Below are positions 11,995 to 20,878 of a stretch of 64,000 nt of DNA, piece after piece. The translations under genes and the position numbers were made by a program. The DNA lies in contig OZ038452.1 in the NCBI GenBank assembly GCA_964036195.1, forward strand, positions 8,488,704 through 8,552,703, read 5' to 3'. The notes under the pieces are model-generated. The model had not been told where the DNA came from, made no database searches, and worked only from the letters and a program-made list of their open reading frames with translations. The first letter of the stretch is position 1, and each line of letters begins with the position of its first letter. This DNA is from Sphaerolaimus hirsutus. Lineage: Eukaryota; Nematoda; Chromadorea; Monhysterida; Sphaerolaimidae.

Positions 11995-13395
11995 TGGAGT
12001 TTGACATTTGACTTGACATTTACCACTTGAAATTTGACTTGACATTTACCACTTGAAATTTGACTTGACATATGACTTGTTATTTGACTTGACATGAAAT
12101 TTGTCACTTGACATTTGACATGACATTGATCAGTTGACATTAAACTTGACATTTGACTTGGCATTTGACATGACATTTATCACTTGACATTAAGCTTGAC
12201 ATTTAACTTGACATTTGACTTGACATTTCACTTGAAATTTATTACTTGACATTTCACTTGACATTTCAATTGAAAGTTATCACTTTGTATTCACCTTGAA
12301 ATTTATCACTTGACATTTGACTTGACTTGACTTTAGACTTGACATTTACAACTTCACATTTGACTTGACATTTATAACTTGACATTTGACTTGATATTTG
12401 ATCACTTGACATTTAACTTGACATTTGACTTGACATTTAACTTGACATTTGACTTGACATTTCACTTGACATTTGACATGACATTTATCACTTGGCATCA
12501 AACTTGACATTTCAGTTGAAATTTATCAGTTGACATTTGACTTGAAAGTTATCACTTGATATTTGACTTGATATTTTATCACTTGATTTTTTATAACTTG
12601 ACATCCATCACTTGACATTTATCACTTGATATTTATCACTTGACATTCATCAATTGACATTTATCAATTGACATTTGTCTTGACATTCATCACTTGACAT
12701 TTGACTTGACATTTCACTTGAAATTTATCACTTGACATTTATCACTTGACATCTAAAACTTGACATTTGACTTGACTTGACTTTAGACTTGACATTTACA
12801 ACTTGACATTTGACTTGACATTTGACATGACATTTATCACTTGACATTAAACTTGACAGTTCACTTGAAATTTATCACTTGATGTTTAACTTGACATTTG
12901 ACATGACATTTATCACTTGACATTAAACTTGACATTTCAGTTGAAATTTATCAGTTGACATTTGACTTGAAAGTTATCACTTGATATTTGACTTGATATT
13001 TTATCACTTGATATTTGATAACTTGACATCTATCACTTGACATTTATCACTTGATATTTATCACTTGACATTTATCAATTGACATTTATCAATTGACATT
13101 TGTCTTGACATTCATCACTTGACATTTAACTTGAAATTACTCACTTGACATTTATCACTTGACATCTATCACTTGACATTTTTCACTTGAAATTTCACTT
13201 GAAATCTACCACTTGACATTTATCACTTGATATTTGACTTGATATTTTATCACTTAATATTTTATCACTTGACATCTATCACTTGACATTTATCACTTGA
13301 CATTTGGCCTGACATTTATTGCTTGACATTATCACTTGACATTTGACTTGACATTTATAACTTGACATTTGATATGACATTAACCACTAGACATT
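11995..13395. repeat. TTGACATTT minisatellite (~1.4 kb)
   Basis: Some one hundred diverged copies of an 11-bp word, CTTGACATTTG/A, alternate with a TATCACTTGACAT variant to give 11-, 22- and 33-bp higher-order spacing. It is not CRISPR: there are no unique spacers. A similar TGACATTTTACAGGG tandem occurs inside the element at 31540-32585, so the two may share an origin. Confidence 0.9.
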
Positions 13396-14349
13396 TATGA
13401 CCTGATAGTAATCACCATGCAAGGTCACATGCTCAGTATCACATCAAGCAGTAGTTCAGGCATGTTTGCGCATTTTACACAAAACAAGCAAACTTGAATA
13501 ACTTTTGTAAATCTCAACCAAAATCGCCAAAAATTGGCTCATTTGAAAGCTCTAGTCATGGCGCACATCAACAAATTTTTTTTATTGCTGCATTTGTATT
13601 CAAATTTTAAATTTATTGAGGTTTGAAAATTTCAAACAGATACCGTCCCAAAGTGGGCTGAGCCTGTGAAAAAAAATCCCGAAAATAAGAAATGGCATCA
13701 TATGCTCTTTCATATGAGCCATCAACCATGAAAATCGGTCGTGTTTCAAAGAAGTTATTGCAGTTTGAAGATTGTCGGGAGAACAAGAAGAACAACAAGA
13801 ACAACAAGAACAACGACAACAACACTACTTGAAAAAGAAAATCCGTAATAACTTCCTTCGAACTCAACCGTTGGATCTGAAAATTTGCATGGTGGTACTT
13901 TTCGACACGGGCTTGTTAATGGTGCAGTCGGTTCTGCACTAGCGCATTGCGTTCCGAAGTTATTGCGATTTTAAATTTGCGATTTCCGCATTTTGGTGTG
14001 TCCGACCATATTATGGGTGGGTCGCTTGCGCCCTCCCTCGGCAGCGAGGGATGGCGCTGGCGCGCCCACCCGATAGACAACCAATTTTTCACGTTGAAAG
14101 CAGGGGCTGAAAATTTGACACTTTATTGTTAACATTTGAAACTTAATGTTGAGCACGAGAGAGCCCCATTGGACACGCACCACGGACCTGGAATTGGAAA
14201 TGAAACTTAAAATGCGATTTACTCAAAATCGCTTTTTGTGGACTTGTCGACTTTTAGAATTAGACGCCTCATTTATCAGCTTGGGAAGTTTCGGCTGTGA
14301 ACTAAATGTGTCAAGTCACGTGCTGAAGGCAATATAATTTATTCAGATG

Positions 14350-14515
14350 GGGCATAGATTGAATTGAGAAGTAAAATGGCAAAATGAAGAGAAATAACTT
14401 TTTTTCACTTCGCTTTTGCCAATTTACTTGTTTTTTTTCACTTCGCTTTTGTCAATTTAAATCGCTTTTGCCATCTTACTTCTGACTTCTCAATTTGCGT
14501 AACTGGCGCCAGGAT
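14350..14515. repeat. Palindromic MITE (TTCACTTCGCTTTTGCC type)
   Basis: Imperfect inverted repeat: ATTGAGAAGTAAAATGGCAA on the left pairs with the right end TTTTGCCATCTTACTTCTGA followed by CTTCTCAATTTGCG. It belongs to the same family as 18246-18397. The flanking 13990-14350 sequence shows no gene. Confidence 0.65.
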
Positions 14516-14683
14516 TGATAAAATTTGACGCTCACCTATCTCCAATTTAATTTCAGTGTGCATCACTTGCATTGTGACTTCGTGGTTGCTAGTGGCCGGA
14601 ATTTTCCGTGTCCAATGGATGCTGCTCATTCCGCATGTTGCGTGGCAGGTAAGTCAGTCTTGCTGACGATGCAGCTTATTTTA

Positions 14684-14757
14684 TGTGATCTCGGTAGTTA
14701 GTGTTTAGTGCATTGGCGCGCCAATTACAGGCGTGTGGGTTCGATTCCCACCTCAGA
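14684..14757 (+). other. Degenerate tRNA-like sequence / SINE head
   Basis: A near box-A word (TAGTTAGTG) and a perfect T-arm GTGGG-TTCGATT-CCCAC with an acceptor-like pair (ATCTCGG with CTCAGAT, one mismatch) resemble a tRNA. The anticodon arm is replaced by the palindrome ATTGGCGCGCCAAT, so it cannot work as a tRNA. It is either a relic or a tRNA-derived repeat with Pol III promoter boxes. Confidence 0.35.
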
Positions 14758-14864
14758 TCATACATTTTTTTTCGTTATGCTTTAAATTAAAATTGACTCT
14801 AATTTCGTTTAATGTAATGGGTTCATTGATCGATTGACCACTCGACCGCCGAAATACCGTAGCA

Positions 14865-15060
14865 GTCTTGTTAAAAGTACTGCAAAAAATTTTTAAAGTA
14901 TGCGTAAACGTAAAGTATTTAATTTTACTCACCCCGGTACTAGTGATGTTAAAAGCGCCAAGCGCCAATTGCACTTTTACATCACTGCAGAACGTAATTA
15001 CCAAAGTGCAGAAAATGTAAAGTAAATACTTTTACTTTTCTCACGAGTTAAGGTGTAAAA
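14865..15060. repeat. Decayed hAT MITE fragment with nested GCGCCA MITE
   Basis: The sequence starts TTGTTAAAAGTACTGC and continues GTAAACGTAAAGTATTT, as in the family at 37080-37591. A short TAGTGATGTTAAAAGCGCC to TTACATCACTGCA element is nested within. The remainder to 15676 has no gene; it contains AGCTAGATAGCTAGGCA-type repeat words at 15455-15560. Confidence 0.5.
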
Positions 15061-15676
15061 TACAATTTTCATGCGCGTGTCCCTGGAATGACGATTTTTG
15101 AGAAATTTTTCTACAATTTTCACTCAAAATCACAATTATCGTACCCTTTTGCCCATTTTCACCTTCAAATCCACTAATTAATGTGATTTTCAGCTATTTT
15201 TGACTTTGAGTGAATTTGAGTTGGCTCTGTGCCATTACGCATCTAAACCCATTATGCATCTAGAACTGGCACGCATTTAACTATACCTACATGGCATGCT
15301 GAAAATATGCAATAAAACACACGATCTAGTGATTTTAAAAGTTAAAATCTATAAAAAGTATGAAAATCAGTTACTTTGTTGTTAGGGTAAAATTGCTGGA
15401 TGTTAGGTTGTTAATTGGGTGAAAATTAGGGTAAAATTGCTCAAAAGTTCTCCAGATAGCTAGATAGCTAGGCATTTTGTGGGGGGCTGTTCAGGGGAGA
15501 GTAACCACAAAAATTTGCCTCTGGTTAAGATAGAGAGCTAGGCGGTTTGGGCTGGGATTACCCGCCCCCTTTCTCACCCCTGCAGGTATAATGTGTCTAT
15601 AATGGGTCTAGATGCATAATGGGTTTACATGCATAATAGGCCTGACCCATTACGTTTATTTACGTGAAACATTTTA

Positions 15677-16054
15677 CCGTATTTCCTCTACATACCCCCA
15701 GGGGGTTTATTTTTTCAGAGTGGAAATTTTGAGGGGGGTATTTCGAGGGGGGGGCTTATTCGAGGGGGGGTTTTAACAAAAAAACAATCAATGAAGCCAA
15801 ACCATACAAAAGAGCTTTGTGCGGTTTGATTCATCGAATGGAAATGCAGCACATTCGGGTGCAAAGATGCAATGGAATGTGCACTATCAATGGAAACAGG
15901 ACATACATGTGTATGTAGTGTGATAGAAACGTGCTTGAAAATTGTGATGAAATAATAATCCCCCCACTTGAATAATTCCCCCCCTCGAATAGTTCCCCCC
16001 TTAAGAATGTCACGAAAAAATAATTCCCCGGGGGAATTATTCGAGTAAATACGG
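15677..16054. repeat. TA-flanked C-run MITE
   Basis: Ends CCGTATTTCCTC and TAAATACGG are flanked by TA on both sides. Subterminal runs of C/G (GAGGGGGG, AATTCCCCCC) repeat on both arms. A TA target duplication fits the Tc1/mariner/pogo-type superfamily; that assignment is inference. Confidence 0.75.
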
Positions 16055-16114
16055 TATATGAGTATCTGCGATGGAAACTGGCATCAAAAAATACATCATG
16101 TACATTGTATACAT

Positions 16115-16245
16115 GATGTACATCATTCCAGACGGGAGGTATTTCGAGGGGGGTTTATTTTTTTCCTCAGCTCAAAAACACCTGGGGGTATTTCGAAGGG
16201 GGGTTAATTCAAGGGGGGGTATTTCGAGGAATTACGGTAGCTGTA
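16115..16245. repeat. Partial C-run MITE copy
   Basis: GGTATTTCGAGGGGGG, CACCTGGGGGTATTTCG and GAGGAATTACGGTA match one arm of the TA-flanked family. A second partial arm lies at 16690-16770 (CCTCGAATTAACCCCC to AAATACCGTAT), so the pair brackets the exon-like segment between them. Confidence 0.55.
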
Positions 16246-16306
16246 ATTTCATATTTGACATCACTTTTCTACATTGGCACCAATTTCCAAACTGCCCAAC
16301 CTGCAG

Positions 16307-16447
16307 ATGTCGCACGAACTGTGTCTGACTGGCCAAATACTGCTCTATTTCTATCTGACCTGGCACGGAATGATGGTATACTATTCCGCCTTGGTGCTGA
16401 TAATAACCAATGGAATCGTGCTGCTCACGCAAACTTGGCTGCTCACT
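16307..16447 (+). CDS. Isolated transmembrane exon, gene unknown
   Basis: A 47-codon open exon begins right after an acceptor-like CCTGCAG and ends before GTTAAT. Third positions are GC-rich, as in the real genes here. It encodes a hydrophobic segment with LLYFYLTWHGMMVYY and VLIITNGIVLL, probably one or two membrane helices. The QxLLYF...W...Y layout loosely recalls the TMEM17/TMEM216 ciliary family, but this is a weak resemblance. No partner exon was found nearby. It could be an orphan exon of a larger gene or a chance open segment. Confidence 0.3.
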
Positions 16448-16868
16448 GTTAATTATGGTGCGCTTTTCGCGCTGAAAATGAATTCAAATGTCGCATGGGC
16501 GTTTTCATTTTCAGAATGTCTCAAATTATTGAAGATGCGGCACACGTTGACTACGATCATACTCGAAGGGAACCGAGCCGTGTTTGATGATCAGTGTTGT
16601 TAGATGTATGTCGTCGGTGGTATTTGCTATGCTTGCTTCTTTGCTATGAACTTCCACAAAAATTTCTGACGAAATAATAATAAAAAACCTGGAATAAACC
16701 CACCTCGAATTAACCCCCCCCCCATCCTCAAAATTTTCTGGTGAAATAATTATCGAGGAAATACCGTATAGGTATTTTATTTCTGTATACCTAATTGCAA
16801 AGATGCGGCAACAGTAGCATCATTAGTTCTTATTACTGTAGCCTGTTCATCCACTTCTAACTGCAGCC

Positions 16869-17829
16869 CAGAGTTGTTAAAAGTACTGAACTTTTTTCAA
16901 AGTAAACGTTAAAGTAAAGTATTTTATTTTTACTCAACCCTGAGTACTGAAAACGTTGAAATATTTTGAAATACTTTTAACTGCGTAAAACGTGAGTAAA
17001 ATACTTTTTTCAGAGAAAACGTAAAACTGAGTATTTTTCCTCACAGAAAACGTAAAAATGAGTATTTTTCTCATATAAATTGTTAAAGTGAGTAATTTTT
17101 CTCACAGAAAACGTAAACATCAGAAATTTTGTCAATTTTTACTCTAGAATACATCAAATACCGTATTACCTCGAATTAACCCCCCCCCTTGAATTAACCC
17201 CCCCTCGAAATACCCCCCCTAAAATTCGGCTGAGGAAATAATAAACCCCCCCCTCGAAATACCCCCCTAAGATTGAGTGTAAAGAGAACGTACATGACAA
17301 ATACCGCAGTTTGTGATCTGTACCATGCAGAACACACGTTAAAACCGATGATTGAGTGATGTTAGGGAAGGGTTTATGTATATAAACAGTTATATATGCC
17401 TATAAACACATCTACATCTATGTAATTGTTTGATTTTCCTACGTCTGACTAGTGGGGAATTTCCGAAAATTTCTGGCGAAAAAATAGACCCCCCCCCTCG
17501 AATAAACCCCCCCCCCTCGAATTATCCCCCCCTCAAATTTTGCTGGCGAAATAATAAACCCCCTGGGGGTATTTCGAGGTAATACGGTATGTGTTTTTTG
17601 CTCCCGATAACTATTTCTTAGGAAAATGTCTTGTTTTTGTCACTTTCTGTCTGTTAAAATGTAATTTTCTATGTCCTGCTTGAATACGCGTCCGGTACTC
17701 GCGTACTTTCAGAAAGTACGCGAGTAAGTGCGTACCGGTATTTTTTTTCGGGGGGAAACGTAAACGTATTTACACAGCAATCTAGTATCCGTATTTATCG
17801 AGTAAACGTAATACGTTTTGACAACTATG
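16869..17829. mobile_element. hAT MITE (CAGAGTTGTTAAAA family) with nested TA-MITE
   Basis: The left end CAGAGTTGTTAAAAGTACTG and right end GTTTTGACAACTATG are flanked by CTGCAGCC and CAGCAGCC, 7 of 8 identical. Subterminal AAACGTAAAG and GAGTATTTTTCTC words recur. The 17161-17587 C-run element is inserted within, giving 961 bp in all. Confidence 0.8.
17161..17587. repeat. TA-flanked C-run MITE, near-identical to 26935-27357
   Basis: This 427-bp copy is flanked by TA, with ends CCGTATTACCTCGAATTAAC and GGTATTTCGAGGTAATACGG. Its core (GAGTGTAAAGAGAACGTACATG and onward) matches the 26.9-kb copy almost base for base by eye, so the two are recent relatives. Confidence 0.85.
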
Positions 17830-18056
17830 CAGCAGCCAATCAAAATCATTCTCAAAAATATGACGCAAAAGCCAGCCTCAGCACGACAACTGCCAAAGAT
17901 GCACAGATCCATTCAAGTAATGGAAATGAAATGTAAAATAAGGAACTGGGAAGCACAAATAAGTTTTCAAACAAATGTTATCCTTACACACACTAGTTTT
18001 TTAAATCAAAATTATGAAAAATTAGGATTCGTAAATCAGCTTTAAATGCAAGCACA

Positions 18057-18243
18057 TTAAATCTCATCGGACCAATCATAAGCTATTTGCAACACGACGG
18101 CACTGTGATCCTCATCAGCGACAACTACATCAAAAGCTTTCCGTTCGTTGTCGTAGGCAATGTCCTCCTCGGTCAAGCACCCATGTTCACGCACCGTGGG
18201 TGGATGATCGAGTGCACTCAGTGAGAAGTGCCTGGCTCTGGGG
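18057..18243 (-). CDS. Possible 3'-terminal exon of an unknown gene
   Basis: An open minus-strand segment ends at the stop 18059-18057 and encodes an acidic tail including CLTEEDIAYDNERKAFDVV and ending YDWSDEI. An acceptor-like CCCCAG sits at its 5' side, at the very edge of the MITE at 18246-18397. I do not recognise the product. No upstream exon is identified, so this may be the end of a gene cut by the MITE, or chance. Confidence 0.25.
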
Positions 18244-18245
18244 CC

Positions 18246-18397
18246 AGTTCCGCAAATTGAGAAGTCAAAAGTAAATTGGCAAACGCGAAGTAAAGAGAAA
18301 TAAAAATAAAAAGTAATTTCTCTTCACTTTGCCATTTCAGTTCAATTCACTTCGCTTTTGTTGTTTTACTTCTCACTTCTCAATTTGCGGAACTGGC
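18246..18397. repeat. Palindromic MITE, ends CCAGTTCCGCAAATTGAG
   Basis: The 152-bp element has ~30-bp inverted ends (CCAGTTCCGCAAATTGAGAA against TTCTCAATTTGCGGAACTGG) and internal CTTCACTT/AAGTGAAG words. It is a paralogue of 14350-14515. No clear target duplication is seen. Confidence 0.8.
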
Positions 18398-18639
18398 ACG
18401 TGTTCATCCGAAGGTCAGCCAAACTGAGTTGTGATCTATCGGTCCCTTTTCGCGTATACCTCCCTCCATACCTATAATATTTACGTGTGTGAAAACTTCT
18501 CAAGTGAACAAAGAAGTGTCAAGAAAGTTTCAAGTTCCACCATGTGTCCAGTTCAGATAAGTGACGATACATATTTACACACGTGGTAAGTGATGAGAGA
18601 AGTCGAAAATTAAAAATAACATAAAAATATTGGCACTTT

Positions 18640-19128
18640 TCTTACGCTACGCTATGCATTTTTCTGAAGAACTTAAACAGTCCACTATGATGTCGTCATT
18701 AATAAAATCAAAATTGTGCCAAAACGTTTCAGGAAAACAACATTCAGCTTGTACATGAATACGCCTCTTTTTTGCATGCACGCGTGCATAAGTATCATGC
18801 ACGCGCGTTATCGACTGAGACCATCTAATTTTAAGAGTAAAGTAATTTTGGGAGCACAGTGAAAGTTTACTAATACTACCCACCTATATAGATTTACTCG
18901 GCGGTCCGCAATGTATGGGTCCAAAATTACTTATGTCTCAGTCAATAACGCGGTAGCAGGATACTTATGCACGCACTTTTACAAAAAGAAAAATATCTCA
19001 AAAAGAAAAAGGCGGAATCGCGTGCAAGTGATGAATGTATTTTCCCGGAAACATTTTTTAAGTACCTATATTGATTTTATAAACGATGACGTCATGATGG
19101 AGTGTTTCCCTCAGAAAAACGCATAGTG
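18640..19128. repeat. Foldback element with GATGACGTCATC arms
   Basis: Left-arm words (ATGCATTTTTCTGAAGAACT, GATGTCGTCATTAATAAAAT, ACTTATGCACGC in reverse) return inverted at 18935-19128 (GACGTCATGATGGAGTG, CAGAAAAACGCAT). A third copy of one arm lies at 35440-35560 beside the first visible GPCR exon. Confidence 0.65.
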
Positions 19129-19246
19129 TGTGGTCAGCGGAGTATAGGTATGCGAAAATAAGTACTCTTGTCAATTTGTAGCTGTAACCCTACCTGCCAC
19201 TTTTCTGAACAGTTAGAGTTTTTCTTCTCACTTAACCAATAGGCCC

Positions 19247-19884
19247 CATGGGCCAGATTTAATACTTCCTACAGATTTGTAGGGTAGGGCGTACGCCCGA
19301 TAGATTTTTTAAAGTTCAGCCGCATCGACGCACATGCACCGAGAGCAAGGCGGTCCGTAAAATACAAGAAACTATCCCTTAAGGTCGCCGATATTGCAAT
19401 ATGATGTATATCGCTTCGATTTTGGCCCGGAAATCACGATTTCGTCATTTCTTGGCCGTCTGCCAATTCGTTTTTTATTTTATTTTGTCGGGCGGGTTAC
19501 TCGCATAATTCGCGCTTTTGTACGCTCGTGCATGCATTTCTTTGTTGTCGCTGCCCTCATGGTTTCGGTTGCAGACAGTGAACACTAAAAAAGTGACCAC
19601 CTGATTACACAAAAGCGCGACTTATGCGAGTAACCCGCCCGACAAAATAAAATAAAAAACGAATTGGCCGACGGCCAAGAAATGATGAAATCATGATTTC
19701 CGTGCCAAATTCGAAGTGATTTACGTCATATTGCAATATCGGCAACCTTAAGGGATGGTTTCGTATATTTTAGGAACCGCCTTGCTCTCGGTGCATGTGC
19801 GTCGGTGCGGCTAAACTTTGAAAAATCTGTCGGGCGTACGCCCTACCCTACAAATCTGTAGGGAGAATTAAATCTGGCCCCAGG
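19247..19884. repeat. Foldback element with ~270-bp arms
   Basis: The left arm starts GGGCCAGATTTAATACTTCC and the right arm ends GAATTAAATCTGGCCCC. Long inverted blocks include CTACAGATTTGTAGGGTAGG, GGCGTACGCC, GAGAGCAAGGCGG and CGGGCGGGTTACTCGCATAA. The loop is about 90 bp. It encodes nothing recognisable. Confidence 0.85.
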
Positions 19885-19955
19885 AGTCAAACATCAAACT
19901 GCAATTGAATTTTGCACTCTCACTGAATTAAACTCCCGCTCCCCCTTCACACTAG

Positions 19956-20132
19956 TCTAACCGCTCAACAACGTGCAAAAAGGGCACCAGTTATCGGGCA
20001 CCTGGCAGGGCTGATCTTGGCGGGCATGCTGTGCACGTTGAACGACACCACCGCGCCCGTCGCCTGCCCGGTCGGCCTGCGCGACTGCGGCAAGGTGGCG
20101 CCCGACGTCCGGTCTTTGATGCATCTGGTTCA
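19956..20132 (+). CDS. Internal exon of an unknown plus-strand gene
   Basis: A strong pyrimidine tract ending CACTAG precedes an open segment that stops at the donor GTGAGAG (20133). Codons from about 20010 are almost all G/C at third position, as in the confirmed genes, and only in this frame. The product has a short hydrophobic stretch (GHLAGLILAGMLC), an N-glycosylation site (NDT) and two Cys in ACPVGLRDCGKVAPD, suggesting a secreted or extracellular segment. I cannot name the family, and no neighbouring exons were found. It lies opposite and 3' of the GPCR. Confidence 0.4.
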
Positions 20133-20878
20133 GTGAGAGGTCTTTGTCACTTAGAGCTACGATGTGCGATGGCGCGAGGCCCAAAAAGTTCCCCAAATGT
20201 AAATAGGTAAAGTCGGCGGACATTTCATCCTACAAAATCGGAGAGTTAGAATTCGCTTGTGAATAGAGCAAACAACAAAACTTGTGTCCCACGCGGACGC
20301 TAGAAATTGAAAAAGAAAATCATATTAAAAGAAAAATGGACATTTCGCTGTGTGCGTGCATGCCATGCCCTAGTTATCTACATTTTCAACGTTGCTCGTT
20401 GAAAGCGAAAGAATTTCACCGTTCAAGCTATCGTTTTACCGTTCAAACTACCGTTTTCGTTTTCATTTTATTTATCATTCGTTGGCTCTCTTCCAACAGA
20501 AGAGAACTTGGCGGCCGGCCAAAATTTCGAAATCCGCTATAAATATGAATAAAATAGGCCCACAATAGCTATATAAGCATGTATATAAACAAAAATAGCA
20601 ATTATGAAGGTGGAAATTGGCAAAGCGTAGCAAATTTTAACGATTTTTAGCGAACTTTGAGTTTTCACTCTCATTTGTATATAATACGGTAACTGGTAAC
20701 TGGGATAAGGGCCAAGTTTTCATATGTGACCCGATCTATTCCAATAGTTAAAATATTGCGTTACAATTCCTAATGCCGTCATGCACTCTCCGCTGGAGAG
20801 ATTGACGCAAATGTTTGTAGGGCGATACGTCTGCCCACTTTATGCCCAATTTCGAAATGTTGTCGACGAATTGTTACA

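Larger units (their letters stand above)
9960..13990. mobile_element. 4-kb element with ~500-bp inverted arms and satellite core
   Basis: The left arm (about 9965-10470) and right arm (about 13470-13985) are inverted copies of each other at roughly 80% similarity by eye. Shared blocks include CAATAAATTTAAAATTTGAATACAAA-type sequence, GAGCATATGATGCCATTT, and a triplet microsatellite (TTG on one side, AAC/AAG on the other). The core holds an extreme AT-rich tract (10510-11237), a 200-N gap, about 300 bp of unique sequence and a long minisatellite. No transposase is visible. The left arm abuts the Harbinger right end. Exact ends and target duplication could not be set. Confidence 0.65.

Noticed and set aside
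11995..13395. Possible CRISPR array
   Set aside because: Repeats are contiguous, degenerate 11/22-mers without unique spacers, in a eukaryotic genome. It is a minisatellite.
19957..20223. Minus-strand 88-codon frame as the C-tail of the GPCR
   Set aside because: Third positions are unbiased in this frame but strongly G/C in the plus-strand frame, which also has better splice signals.
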